A stretch of DNA of 64,000 nucleotides, taken from contig NZ_LT732529.1 of the NCBI RefSeq assembly GCF_900156865.1, forward strand, positions 2,606,460 through 2,670,459, in the 5' to 3' direction. The translations under genes and the position numbers were made by a program. The first letter of the stretch is position 1. Every line of letters begins with the position of its first letter. This DNA is from Litchfieldia sinesaloumensis. Lineage in GTDB: Bacteria; Bacillota; Bacilli; Bacillales; Bacillaceae_L. The notes beneath the pieces were generated by a model. It was not told the origin of the DNA and did not search any database. It saw only the letters and a list, made by a program, of their open reading frames with translations. Of the stretch, positions 1 through 7,942 are shown one piece after another.

Positions 1-1
1 A

Positions 2-151
2 TACATTGGCAAGATTTATAAGGAGACAAAAAGACGTCCTAAATTTGTGGTCGATATTGATACATTTAACCTAGGTGTCCCTGAAGATGTTGAATCCCCG
101 AAAGAGGGTGAACATCTGGTTGATTACAACTCATTATCTAAGAGCAACTAA
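2..151 (+). CDS. C-terminal tail of a GtrB-type (bactoprenol) glycosyltransferase, partial
   Basis: An open frame enters from the left edge and stops with TAA at 149-151, leaving 49 codons. The first residues (YIGKIYKETKRRPKF) match the tail that follows the last membrane helix in GtrB/DPM1-like family 2 glycosyltransferases, which load a sugar onto the undecaprenyl carrier. The next gene is a GtrA flippase-type protein, the usual partner, and it overlaps this one by about 30 bp. The catalytic domain lies outside the window, so the assignment rests on the tail and the neighbour. Confidence 0.6.
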   Translation, partial: YIGKIYKETKRRPKFVVDIDTFNLGVPEDVESPKEGEHLVDYNSLSKSN

Positions 152-521
152 TTCGTTTGTCCGTTTTTTGATGGTTGGGTTCTTGAATACGTTTGTTGGT
201 CTAACAAGTATTTTCTTTTTTCTAGAAATAGTAGGTTTATCCTATTGGCAATCAACATTTATAGGTAATTTGATTGGTGCGACTGTTAGCTACGTAATGA
301 ATAGGCGCTTTACCTTTAGTAGCAGAGCTTCATTTAAAAGGAGTATCCCATTGTTTCTTACAGTTATTATATGCTGCTATTTTCTTTCATTTTATTTGAG
401 TAAGACAGTCGCGGATTTCCTTTCTGAACAATTCACAAACCAAATAGCCATAATACTAGGTACAGGATTTTACACGATAACAAACTATATAGGCCAGAAA
501 TATATTGTCTTTTCAGAGTGA
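120..521 (+). CDS. GtrA-family membrane protein
   Basis: The frame is open from a GTG at 75, but I prefer the TTG at 120: an AGAGGGTGA ribosome site sits about 8 bases upstream, and translation then begins just before the first helix, giving 133 residues. Four hydrophobic segments follow (the first FVRFLMVGFLNTFVGL), with the family signature of a short loop NRRFTF after helix 2. GtrA proteins are thought to flip lipid-linked sugars across the membrane for glycosylation of wall polymers or other surface glycans. It overlaps the preceding glycosyltransferase gene, which implies translational coupling. The sugar and acceptor are unknown. Confidence 0.85.
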   Translation: MITTHYLRATNSFVRFLMVGFLNTFVGLTSIFFFLEIVGLSYWQSTFIGNLIGATVSYVMNRRFTFSSRASFKRSIPLFLTVIICCYFLSFYLSKTVADFLSEQFTNQIAIILGTGFYTITNYIGQKYIVFSE

Positions 522-573
522 AAAAGCACTTGACTTTTTGGGTTCAAATCCTCAAAGAAGAAGTGCTTTTTTC
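522..573 (+). terminator. Intrinsic terminator after gtrA
   Basis: The arms AAAAAGCACTT (from 521) and AAGTGCTTTTTT (561-572) form a hairpin with a T-run, beginning right at the gtrA stop codon. From here to 821 I see only the promoter region of the next operon. Confidence 0.75.
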
Positions 574-821
574 ATTGGTTCACCATTAGAATTCCGCAAC
601 ATTTCCTCTTTTCGAAACCAACCTAACAACCAACCTCATTTCGACAATTCATGCAGGAAAAATATTGGAAAAATGGACCTTTAGCCCCTTTACTAATAAC
701 TGCTACTTTTTTACCATTATTTAGAGTGATTAATTTACCCATGGAATGCTTTTAAAATAGGCTCAATACTAAGAAAGTTTAGTACGAATTATCTTGATAA
801 TCTATAAAGGAGTGAAGCTTT

Positions 822-2078
822 TTGTCACAAATATATATTAATACTACTGCGTTGAATGGAAATGTTCCGGGCTTAAGCCAATCTATTTCAAAGCTGTCAA
901 GTATTAAATCAAATGTACATTCTCTCAAGTATAGTATCGACCCTAAAATCTCAAGCCGTACTAATATCCAAAGCAGTTTGACGCATGCTGCTAGTAGTAT
1001 GCAGAATATTGAACGTGATTTAATTCAATTAAAATCATTTATTACAGACACAATCCAAAAGTATCAATCAGCTGAAAGTAAGGTATCTCAGAAAGGTAAA
1101 CAAATTGAAGATATGATTCAAGCGTATCGCAAAAACCTACTTCCAAGTAATTTATATGAATTCTATAACAATACTTGGGGAGTTGTGGATGGACTAATTA
1201 CAGCAGGAGCATATTCAGCAAGTGCTCTACTATACCAAGCACTAGGTTTTCAATTTGAGAAAATGGATAATGGTTTGTACCGATACGTTACGGCTGACAA
1301 GACTTTCAAGAAGTTTAATATACCGACCGGTCGTGTGGTAGACTTCATTGAACGGAACAAATATCTAAATACTGTCGCACGTTTTTTAGCAAAACCATCT
1401 TCCCTATTTTTCCATAAAAATAAGTCATTATCTGACTTAATCTACAATAAATTCACGAAACAATACCCGAAAACAGTAGTAAACTACGCCAATAATGTGA
1501 AGGCCATGATGATTGGGGCATCAGATGATGGTGCTAGAGGTGTAATGAATGTTGTTAAAAATAATGCGGGGGCTATGGCAAAAAATTCTCTTCGTTTCTT
1601 AAAGGGTAATGCTGTTCTTGCCGGCGGAATTACTCTTGTAACAGAAGGTATTGGAGCAACGATCAAAATTACAGAAAACTATGCCTTATATGGTAATGAT
1701 ATTGAAAAGTTAAAAACAGAAAACGCAAAAGTTGTTGGTGATGCAGCCTATAAAACAGTCGTCAATACAGCAGCATCAACAGCTGGTGCCGTCATCCTTG
1801 GTGGAGCATTTAGCGTACTCGGCCCTGTAGGTACTGTTGTCGGCGCTAGTGTTGGAGGATTCCTCGGTAGCCTTGTTGGTGATGCCATTACAAAAAATAC
1901 ACCAAAATGGGTAACAGACACCGCTGTTAAATTTAAAGACACCATTCATAAAGGAACAGAGTTTATTGGAAAAAGTGTAGATAAAGTAAAAGAAGGATTT
2001 AATGCTGTAAAAGAAAATGCTGCTAACTTGGTTGAGGGTGCTGGTAAGTTTTTTAGTAAATTTGGATTTGGAGGATAA
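822..2078 (+). CDS. WXG/LXG-like N-terminus with glycine-rich hydrophobic C-terminus (YfjB-like, possible type VII secretion substrate)
   Basis: 418 residues from a TTG start with AAAGGAG 10 bases upstream. Residues 1-100 are predicted long helices (SLTHAASSMQNIERDLIQLKSFITDTIQKYQSAESKV) resembling the helical hairpins of WXG100/LXG proteins. The middle has no motif I recognise. Residues about 305-355 are a glycine/alanine-rich hydrophobic stretch (AGAVILGGAFSVLGPVGTVVG) that looks like paired glycine-zipper membrane helices, followed by an amphipathic tail. Size and order with the next two genes recall Bacillus subtilis yfjB-yfjC-yfjD from memory. No WXG100 partner gene is visible upstream. 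A pore-forming or surface function is inference only. Confidence 0.55.
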   Translation: MSQIYINTTALNGNVPGLSQSISKLSSIKSNVHSLKYSIDPKISSRTNIQSSLTHAASSMQNIERDLIQLKSFITDTIQKYQSAESKVSQKGKQIEDMIQAYRKNLLPSNLYEFYNNTWGVVDGLITAGAYSASALLYQALGFQFEKMDNGLYRYVTADKTFKKFNIPTGRVVDFIERNKYLNTVARFLAKPSSLFFHKNKSLSDLIYNKFTKQYPKTVVNYANNVKAMMIGASDDGARGVMNVVKNNAGAMAKNSLRFLKGNAVLAGGITLVTEGIGATIKITENYALYGNDIEKLKTENAKVVGDAAYKTVVNTAASTAGAVILGGAFSVLGPVGTVVGASVGGFLGSLVGDAITKNTPKWVTDTAVKFKDTIHKGTEFIGKSVDKVKEGFNAVKENAANLVEGAGKFFSKFGFGG

Positions 2079-2080
2079 TA

Positions 2081-2854
2081 ATGATTATGCAGAAATTTTC
2101 ACTTTCCATAGAGGAGGTAATCTTCAGTTTTTACAGTGAAGGTTATTTTGAACAAGGGAATGCATTAAGACAAGTGTATTTTGGAGAAGTAAGTGACGAA
2201 AAATTAGAACTCATGTTGGAAACCGCCAATCGTTCGTTATTATCAAAAGACCTATTAATTTATAAAAATCGTAAATTTACATTGGTTGACGATTTGAAAG
2301 AAATCGTTATTTTCATTAACTCTGCGGAACAAACTGTTCGTGCATCTAAACATGGTGATCAAAACGATGAAGATGCAGCCTCTTACCACATAGGGGATAG
2401 CATGGTGATTAAACAATATACGAAATACGATGACCAAGTACATGTATTTGAAAAAATCACACATCAAAATGTAATCGATGACCTTGTAGAGTTCTTTCAT
2501 GTAGAGAAGGAAAAGCCATTGTCCAATTCGGTTCTCAATCTTACACAGGAAGAATTCGAAGGTTTACTAGAAATATTCAATAGTAATGATAAACAATTTG
2601 ACCTTCCACAGTTTGAAGGAGAAATGGACCAGTTTTTTAAAGTGTTATGGCAGTCAAAAGGCAAACTGAACACCCTAATGTTCATTGAATTTAGTGAAAA
2701 GAACGAACCAATCGTCGATACAGTAATCCTATTTACAGATAATAAAGAGAAAAACTATGAAATTGAAAAAGTTGGAGATAATTTCAACATTAAATTAAGT
2801 TCACGAACTTCTATGAATGAGCTTTTAAACAAATACACGAAAGTACCGCAGTAA
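2081..2854 (+). CDS. YfjC-like protein with EspG-reminiscent N-terminus; possible chaperone of the preceding gene product
   Basis: 257 residues, soluble and acidic. The start has GGAGG overlapping the end of the previous gene, only 2 bp after its stop, so the two are probably translated together. The N-terminal pattern (short helices, then SDEKLELMLETANRSLLSKDLL, then a strand) recalls the EspG-type chaperones that bind type VII substrates in actinobacteria, and the family I know as DUF5081. No catalytic motif is visible. Chaperone or immunity partner for the 418-residue protein is a reasonable guess from position. I cannot confirm the family without a profile search. Confidence 0.5.
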   Translation: MIMQKFSLSIEEVIFSFYSEGYFEQGNALRQVYFGEVSDEKLELMLETANRSLLSKDLLIYKNRKFTLVDDLKEIVIFINSAEQTVRASKHGDQNDEDAASYHIGDSMVIKQYTKYDDQVHVFEKITHQNVIDDLVEFFHVEKEKPLSNSVLNLTQEEFEGLLEIFNSNDKQFDLPQFEGEMDQFFKVLWQSKGKLNTLMFIEFSEKNEPIVDTVILFTDNKEKNYEIEKVGDNFNIKLSSRTSMNELLNKYTKVPQ

Positions 2855-2907
2855 AACGGATAGAAACTTTTCGATACGTTCCACTATGAAAGGATCGATG
2901 TTACTTT

Positions 2908-3441
2908 ATGAATAATTATCTGATACCAAAAAAAGAAGGTGTTGACCTCGTATATAAGAGTGGCGGGCTTGGCTGCTTATATATAGGGGTGGGAGTCGGA
3001 CTTATTGCCTCTATAATCGTCCTAATCATTGGTGCTACTCTTGGTACATTCAAAGGATATATTGGAATCATCATTGGCTTAATTGGTGTCCTATTTACAG
3101 GCGGTGCTATCCTGAGACTAGCCTCTGTTCTTTCGAAAAGTAAGGTATTACTTAAAGTGGAAGATGGATATTTAATAAACAGTAAAAATCGTGTACCTTT
3201 AACTGAAATCACGGATGTATATTACGGATGGCATGCTGAAAAATTAAGCGGTGGCGTCTTCCAAAACCTTGTTGTAACCACTACAAATCAAAAAAAACAC
3301 TACTATTCTTACTATAATTTAATTCCTGATCATATCATGAAACAACTAGTCGAGGAGTATATTCTACCTCACGCAAATCCTACTTGTAAGATGAATTGGG
3401 AGAAAAAACGAAAAAATTCTAGTGAGACTATTAAATTATAG
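2908..3441 (+). CDS. Two-helix membrane protein, YfjD/DUF5381-like
   Basis: 177 residues. Residues 20-45 and 50-75 are two strongly hydrophobic, glycine-rich helices. They are followed by a cytoplasmic PH-like beta-rich part (VLLKVEDGYLINSKNRVPLTEITDVYYG), a layout shared with B. subtilis YfjD-type proteins (DUF5381 from memory). It is third in the same-strand set starting at 822, 53 bp after the previous stop, and ends at a terminator. It probably belongs to the same membrane or secretion-related function, which is unknown. Confidence 0.5.
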   Translation: MNNYLIPKKEGVDLVYKSGGLGCLYIGVGVGLIASIIVLIIGATLGTFKGYIGIIIGLIGVLFTGGAILRLASVLSKSKVLLKVEDGYLINSKNRVPLTEITDVYYGWHAEKLSGGVFQNLVVTTTNQKKHYYSYYNLIPDHIMKQLVEEYILPHANPTCKMNWEKKRKNSSETIKL

Positions 3442-3463
3442 AGGCTGTTTTAATTGTGGAGAC

Positions 3464-3494
3464 AAAAAAAGCACTGTGATTAAGTGCTTTTTTT
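3464..3494. terminator. Bidirectional intrinsic terminator
   Basis: AAAAAAAGCACT (3464-3475) pairs perfectly with AGTGCTTTTTTT (3483-3494). A-runs and T-runs on both sides serve the plus-strand set ending at 3441 and the minus-strand carboxypeptidase, whose stop codon lies in the loop. Confidence 0.85.
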
Positions 3495-4655
3495 CATGTT
3501 CTTAATTGTTTTTTGAAGGTAAACAATACCTATACTTAAAAACACGACCATTAGGATGGCGGGTATTGGGTTCGTTTCATTTTGCTCTGCCGGAGTGATT
3601 TCAGCTCGTGTACTCATCGCTTCGTTTGGAATGTCCATTTTAAGTTGTTTCATTGAAAGCAATCTCCCGTCCTCACCCAATATTTGGAGTACCCCTTGAT
3701 CATTTAGAACCAATTCTATTTCTTCGTTTTTCTTTTTGGTGTAAGCAAGAGGCTTGTCCAAACGATAACTTGCATTCTTCTCATCGATAAACGGTTGCTC
3801 TTTTGTTACTTCTGCAACCTCGAAATTTTCGAAGCCATAATCAAAAAGCTCCACCGTATCCTCATATGCAATCTCTTTTCGATCTGCTTGTAACACAATA
3901 GCAATTAAAGACAATTCTCCCTGTTCAGCAGAAGTTGAAAGGGTATGACGTGATTCATTGACAAACCCCGTTTTCCCACCTGTCACACTTTCAAATGGGA
4001 TTTCGCCCCTTAGCATTAAATGGTGGCTGTGAAGAGTTGTATCCCAGCTCTCACCATCCCATTTTAATTCCTTCGTTCCAAAAATCTCACGAAAAACGGG
4101 ATTTTTCATTGCATATTTCGTGATTAAAGCAAGGTCATAAGCTGTTGTATAGTGTTCTTCATCAAATAAACCATGTGGATTTGTAAAATGAGTTTGCTCA
4201 ACTCCGACTTTTTCTTTTAAATAAGCGTTTATGGAATCTGCGAAGTCATCGACACTGCCATTAAGATGCTCCGCGATAGCAGTCCCAGCATCATTACCGG
4301 AATTAATTAACAAACCTTGAATGAGATTTTTTAACGTTACCTTCTCCCCTTCTTCCAGATAAACACGTGTGCCACCTGTATTGTAAGCATTGGCACTTAC
4401 CGTAACAAGGTCTTCAAGATTCCCTGTTTCAATCGCATAAATAGCAGTTGCCATTTTCGTTAAACTTGCAGGATACATTTTCGTTTTGCTATTCTTCTCG
4501 TATAATATAGAGCCTGTATGTGTATCTACTAACACAGCCGCTCCACTCTTTATATCAGGGACGTCTATTTGTTGACCAGTTTCAGCATAGACCTGAAAAG
4601 GCAAAAGACTAGACACCAAAACCACAAAAATCAAAATTAACTTTAGCTGTTTCAT
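3480..4655 (-). CDS. D-alanyl-D-alanine carboxypeptidase (serine-type, family S11; DacF/DacA-like)
   Basis: 391 residues. An N-terminal signal peptide ends near VYA (residue 24). The penicillin-binding motifs are all present: SLTK at 64-67 (catalytic Ser64), SGN at 119-121 and KTG at 228-230. A beta-rich C-terminal domain is followed by a hydrophobic anchor at about 366-382. The enzyme removes the terminal D-alanine from peptidoglycan stem peptides outside the membrane. The C-terminal transmembrane anchor in place of an amphipathic helix is slightly unusual for low-molecular-mass PBPs. It appears monocistronic; which B. subtilis paralogue it matches (dacA, dacB or dacF) cannot be settled here. 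Confidence 0.9.
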   Translation of the reverse strand: MKQLKLILIFVVLVSSLLPFQVYAETGQQIDVPDIKSGAAVLVDTHTGSILYEKNSKTKMYPASLTKMATAIYAIETGNLEDLVTVSANAYNTGGTRVYLEEGEKVTLKNLIQGLLINSGNDAGTAIAEHLNGSVDDFADSINAYLKEKVGVEQTHFTNPHGLFDEEHYTTAYDLALITKYAMKNPVFREIFGTKELKWDGESWDTTLHSHHLMLRGEIPFESVTGGKTGFVNESRHTLSTSAEQGELSLIAIVLQADRKEIAYEDTVELFDYGFENFEVAEVTKEQPFIDEKNASYRLDKPLAYTKKKNEEIELVLNDQGVLQILGEDGRLLSMKQLKMDIPNEAMSTRAEITPAEQNETNPIPAILMVVFLSIGIVYLQKTIKNMKKST

Positions 4656-4718
4656 TTTAAGTCACTACTCCCTTTGGGATAGATACTGCATATCCCATCA
4701 GTTTCTCTACATAAACAT

Positions 4719-4738
4719 AGGGACAGTTTCCTGTCCCC
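4719..4738. repeat. GGGACAG...CTGTCCC small palindromic repeat
   Basis: GGGACAG and CTGTCCC surround a 4-base spacer. The same motif, expanded, occurs at 61016-61045. Both copies sit in the 5' leader side of minus-strand genes. It resembles a small interspersed repeat common in Bacillaceae intergenic DNA. I do not treat it as coding. Confidence 0.5.
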
Positions 4739-4817
4739 GTCCAACGATTTTACAATTATAACTATTCGAATGTCAATTTGATTTTCTGACCTCGAATAAA
4801 ACGTATTATTAGGACAT

Positions 4818-5531
4818 TTATTTATGATAGGTGTAGATAGAACTCCATTCATGTATAAGATCTGTCGCTAATAAAGTTTCTTTTGCATATTTTTCGATCT
4901 TTAGCACGAGTTCTTTTTCATCTATTTGTCCTTCAAATTCGGGATTTACTTTATAGTACATATAGGTGCCAGTTTCATTTTGGCGAAACCGAACAAATGT
5001 GACAAAATCCTTTTCTCTATAAACAGAATAAAAGTAATCTTTGGCCTCTCCAAACAATTCGAAGTCAGTCCAAGTGTTTACCTTGTATCCCTCAGCTTCA
5101 GACATCGGTACAAGATGGAAATCTACTTTTACTTCAGTAAAAATATCAGCTATCTTAAAGTGTTCCACAACAATAATGGTATCTTCATTTAGTTCATATC
5201 CATCATTTTGTAGAGGTTTCTCCCAACTAAATATATGATCTTCAATAAATTCATCTAGGGTCGAATTTTCACCTTTTGCAATTCGATTACCAATTTCTCC
5301 TTGAATTTCGCCAAATCGAATTTCATAAAAATCAGTGATTTCGATATTTGCTTTATGTTCATTACGCTTAGTAATAACCTGTATGATATCGCCCTTTTCA
5401 CTTTTTTCCTGTTCTGGCAATTGATCATACCAAACCTTAGGAGTACAGGTGACCGTCTTCACACCTCGTAATACTTCTTCTAGAAGTCTTTCATCATATT
5501 CATCTCGACCCCAAAAATCGATTCGTTTCAT
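4818..5531 (-). CDS. ASCH-domain protein with a C-terminal domain of unknown function
   Basis: 237 residues. Residues 1-130 fit an ASCH fold (a PUA-like RNA-binding beta barrel): an N-terminal LRGVKTVTCTP loop, GDIIQV, a strand ITDFYEIRFGEI, and an acidic helix region (AKGENSTLDEFIEDH) as in stand-alone ASCH proteins. Residues 135-237 form a mixed alpha/beta part with several aromatics and no motif known to me. AGGAAGAGGTG precedes the start. ASCH proteins are proposed to act on RNA or as nucleoside-modifying hydrolases (YqfB-type amidohydrolases); the actual activity here is unknown. Confidence 0.7.
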   Translation of the reverse strand: MKRIDFWGRDEYDERLLEEVLRGVKTVTCTPKVWYDQLPEQEKSEKGDIIQVITKRNEHKANIEITDFYEIRFGEIQGEIGNRIAKGENSTLDEFIEDHIFSWEKPLQNDGYELNEDTIIVVEHFKIADIFTEVKVDFHLVPMSEAEGYKVNTWTDFELFGEAKDYFYSVYREKDFVTFVRFRQNETGTYMYYKVNPEFEGQIDEKELVLKIEKYAKETLLATDLIHEWSSIYTYHK

Positions 5532-5807
5532 TCAAATCACCTCTTCCTACAAATTAAATTATATAATGGAAATCAATTTAATTAAACAAAAAGTACAAAA
5601 AGCACGAGCGCATAAAAGTAGGGTAATCACTAATTCCACTGTATCTTTTTGTAAATGGTGATGTCACAAATCTTCTATTCAGTAAATATGTCTCACATTT
5701 TGCATTATTTTCAAGACATAAAATATAGCTGTTTCACACAAATTAAGAGAGGATTTACGAAGAAGCCATTCGTTTAATCCAAAAAAATTCGTCTGGGAGG
5801 GTTCCGT

Positions 5808-6152
5808 ATGAACAACAATAATCAGCAAATTCCAGCACAGGCACAAGCTGCTTTAAATCAGATTAAACAAACTGCCAAGCAGTTAGCTCAAACGGAGCAA
5901 ATGAATGCTCAACAATTTCAACAGAGCTCTTCACAGGTACAACAGGCTGCCCCTGGATTTGCAGGACGTGAATTGAATGCTGCTCAGCAGTTAAATCAGA
6001 TAGAGCAGTCCGCACAACAGCTCCAACAATCTGTTGGGCAACAACAATTCACTTCTAACGGTTCCTCTTTCAGTACTGAATTTGCTAGCGAAACCAATGC
6101 TGCAGAGGTTCGTAAACAGAACCAACAATCTCAAGCTAACCAAAATCGCTAG
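5808..6152 (+). CDS. sspE: Gamma-type small acid-soluble spore protein (SspE-like)
   Basis: 114 residues, extremely rich in Gln, Asn, Ala and Ser, with no Cys or Trp. A GPR-protease-type cleavage segment (STEFASETNAAEV) lies near residues 84-96, and the tail resembles the second Gln-rich repeat of SspE. Gamma-SASPs are stored in the forespore and digested at germination as an amino-acid reserve. Members often carry two such repeats; here only the C-terminal cleavage segment is clear, and the N-terminal half is a degenerate Gln-rich version. GGGAGGG precedes the ATG. Expression from a forespore sigma-G promoter is expected, but I found no convincing one. This gene marks the organism as an endospore former. 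Confidence 0.88.
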   Translation: MNNNNQQIPAQAQAALNQIKQTAKQLAQTEQMNAQQFQQSSSQVQQAAPGFAGRELNAAQQLNQIEQSAQQLQQSVGQQQFTSNGSSFSTEFASETNAAEVRKQNQQSQANQNR

Positions 6153-6164
6153 TCACCTTCTATA

Positions 6165-6200
6165 AAATACCCCCACAACTACAATTGGGGGTATTTTTTT
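6165..6200 (+). terminator. Intrinsic terminator after sspE
   Basis: AAAATACCCCC pairs with GGGGGTATTTT and is followed by a long T-run; an 11-bp stem 12 bases after the stop. Confidence 0.9.
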
Positions 6201-6225
6201 TGAATTAACTAGTGAACTAACTCAG

Positions 6226-6486
6226 TGGTTCATGATTTGATCGTTTGCGTTACCTTTCCTGAATCCGGTTCAGATATCCGGGCAAGTTTCGACCGCTTTC
6301 GTTACCTTCCTCGGCTCTTGCTCTGGCTTTCGGGAACGATTCCTTCGCTTTTGTTTCCTTCCACTACTCTTGCTCTGGCTTTCGGGAACGATTCCTTCAC
6401 TTGCGTTACCATTCCAAACTACGGCTCACTCAATCGGGTACGAACCGCTCGCTTACCTAACACTACGTCCTTATTCAAGTTGCGAT
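6226..6486. repeat. Tandem 52-bp-period degenerate repeat tract (locus 1)
   Basis: Motifs of the type CGGG(A/T/C)A followed by CGA and then CTTNCGTTACC recur at 6279, 6331, 6383 and 6435, spaced exactly 52 bases, with a weaker unit near 6227. A 32-base segment is identical at 6315-6346 and 6367-6398. 52 is not a multiple of 3, so the tract is unlikely to be coding despite one long open frame. A related tract with the same period lies at 36579-36760. Beyond it, 6487-6604 shows nothing I recognise. Confidence 0.75.
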
Positions 6487-6618
6487 TTGGAGATTTCCAC
6501 ACAAACAAACATCCCCTTTTAGTAATAAAATGGGCTAATTTCCCTCCCCTGATCCTTACATACAACGAAAGTAAACTACTCATACTACGATTGAAACGTT
6601 AAGAATGGAGTTGAGCAT

Positions 6619-6768
6619 ATGGGTAGAACAAAGCGTGGGAATGCAAATGCACAACGAAATAATAATGTAAAAAAAGGCAATCGTATTAGCGAAGAACTTG
6701 TTGAATTTGCTTCCTATACAGAGGTTGAGGCTGAAAAGCAAAACGTCCAAAAGAAGAAAAAGAAATAA
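6619..6768 (+). CDS. Small basic protein, possibly spore-associated (SspO- or YfhD-like)
   Basis: 49 codons with TGGAG 9 bases before the ATG and a strong terminator just after the stop, so the gene looks genuine. It starts MGRTKRGNANAQRNNNV and ends TEVEAEKQNVQKKKKK: basic ends around an acidic centre. The ending resembles SspO (TEAERQNNKKRKK) and the start resembles YfhD, both small Bacillus spore proteins, but I cannot choose between them. The neighbouring sspE gene fits a sporulation context. Confidence 0.6.
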   Translation: MGRTKRGNANAQRNNNVKKGNRISEELVEFASYTEVEAEKQNVQKKKKK

Positions 6769-6774
6769 AAATGT

Positions 6775-6800
6775 GGTCAGGGTCTCCCCTGACCTTTTCT
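6775..6800 (+). terminator. Intrinsic terminator after the 49-residue protein gene
   Basis: GGTCAGG pairs with CCTGACC, followed by TTTTCTTT, 6 bases after the stop codon. Confidence 0.8.
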
Positions 6801-6818
6801 TTATGGATTTATTCATGT

Positions 6819-6844
6819 TATAATTATCTTGAATTCAAGATAAT
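6819..6844. promoter_or_regulatory. Promoter -10 and MhqR-type operator of the ring-cleaving dioxygenase gene
   Basis: A TG-extended TATAAT (6819-6824) is overlapped by a perfect 22-bp palindrome at 6823-6844 with core ATCTTGAATTCAAGAT. From memory, the B. subtilis MhqR (MarR family) box is ATCTCGAATTCGAGAT, which differs by one symmetric base pair. Its position over the start region fits repression relieved by quinones or electrophiles. A nearly identical box lies before the mhqD-like gene. Confidence 0.75.
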
Positions 6845-6879
6845 TGAAGATAGAGTTTTTACGAAGGGGGAATATTCAA

Positions 6880-7845
6880 ATGGAATTATTAGGCTTACAT
6901 CATGTTTCGTTATTAACAGGCAAAGCAGAACGAAACTTTGAATTTTATACTAAAATTTTAGGATTGCGCCTCATAAAAAAAACAGTTAATCAAGATAATA
7001 TAGAATCTTATCACCTTTTTTATGGAGATGCAAAAGGTAGCCCTGGAACTGAAATTACCTTCTTTGATATTCCAGGACTTGGTCGTACACATCCAGGTGT
7101 ATCTAGTATTTCCTCTACCTCATTACGTGTAAAATCATCAGATTCCTTACATTTTTGGAAGAATCGCTTAGCACAATATGGGCTATCATCTGAGGAAGTA
7201 ACAGTAAGAGCTGGACGCGAAACATTAGCGTTTCAGGACTTTGAAGGAACAAAGCTCATTCTCGTTGCAGATAATGAAGATACAGGGGTTGCAGCAGGCG
7301 AACCATGGAAAGTTGAAGGCATTCCATTAGAGCACGCAATACTTGGACTCGGTCCTGTTACTTTAACGGTTGCTAATGCAGAGCCTACCATTCGTACATT
7401 AACCGATGTTTTGAGATTTAGAAAAGTTGGAAGCTATCCGTCTCTTGCTGGTGATTTTCCAGAGGTTTTAGTCTATGCGACTGGTGAAGGGGGTTCTGGG
7501 GCAGAAGTTCATATTGAAACCCGACCTGATTTACCAAGAGAACGCTTAGGCCGCGGTGGTGTACACCATGTAGCTTTCAGAATCCCTAATGAGGAGGAAT
7601 ATGAGCATTGGTTTACAAAAATAAGACAGACTCGACTTCCGAACTCTGGTAAGGTAGACCGCTATTATTTCAAAGCATTATATTTCAGAGAGCCAAACGG
7701 TATACTATTCGAACTATCCACTGATACTCCGGGATTTGATGTAGATGAACCGTTGGAGACATTGGGCGAAAAACTTGCCCTACCGGCATTCCTTGAGCCA
7801 AAGCGAAGTGAGATTGAAGCAAATTTACGGCCTTTGGATATATAA
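6880..7845 (+). CDS. mhqO: Ring-cleaving dioxygenase of the MhqO type (VOC superfamily)
   Basis: 321 residues from the ATG at 6880, which has AAGGGGG 10 bases upstream; the upstream TTG at 6844 lies in the operator and is rejected. Two glyoxalase/VOC modules are visible: MELLGLHHVSLLTG at the start and GGVHHVAFRIP near 225-235. The likely metal ligands are the His of each HHV motif and the Glu of GILFELSTD. MhqA/E/O proteins of B. subtilis are metal-dependent dioxygenases induced by hydroquinones and catechols. The MhqR-type palindrome and the convergent MhqD-like esterase support this. Which of mhqA, mhqE or mhqO is the true orthologue is uncertain. Confidence 0.85.
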   Translation: MELLGLHHVSLLTGKAERNFEFYTKILGLRLIKKTVNQDNIESYHLFYGDAKGSPGTEITFFDIPGLGRTHPGVSSISSTSLRVKSSDSLHFWKNRLAQYGLSSEEVTVRAGRETLAFQDFEGTKLILVADNEDTGVAAGEPWKVEGIPLEHAILGLGPVTLTVANAEPTIRTLTDVLRFRKVGSYPSLAGDFPEVLVYATGEGGSGAEVHIETRPDLPRERLGRGGVHHVAFRIPNEEEYEHWFTKIRQTRLPNSGKVDRYYFKALYFREPNGILFELSTDTPGFDVDEPLETLGEKLALPAFLEPKRSEIEANLRPLDI

Positions 7846-7850
7846 CACAA

Positions 7851-7886
7851 GAAACCCCTTGAATGTGCTATTCAAGGGGGTGTTTT
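7851..7886. terminator. Intrinsic terminator between convergent mhqO and mhqD
   Basis: ACCCCTTGAA (7854-7863) pairs with TTCAAGGGGG (7871-7880), followed by TGTTTT; a 10-bp stem. Confidence 0.85.
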
Positions 7887-7942
7887 CGTTCTTATATTCA
7901 ATACTTGGAAAACCTACCGAATCCCGTAGGTTATGACCTATT

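Noticed and set aside
4652-4852. A 66-codon open frame on the minus strand
   Set aside because: It covers the GGGACAG repeat and the leader of the carboxypeptidase gene, overlaps both neighbours, and has no ribosome site.
6226-6486. CRISPR array
   Set aside because: The units are degenerate along their whole length, with no unique spacers between constant repeats, and no cas genes are present.
6225-6602. A 125-codon open frame on the plus strand
   Set aside because: It runs through the 52-bp repeat tract, has no ribosome site, and the repeat period is not a multiple of three.
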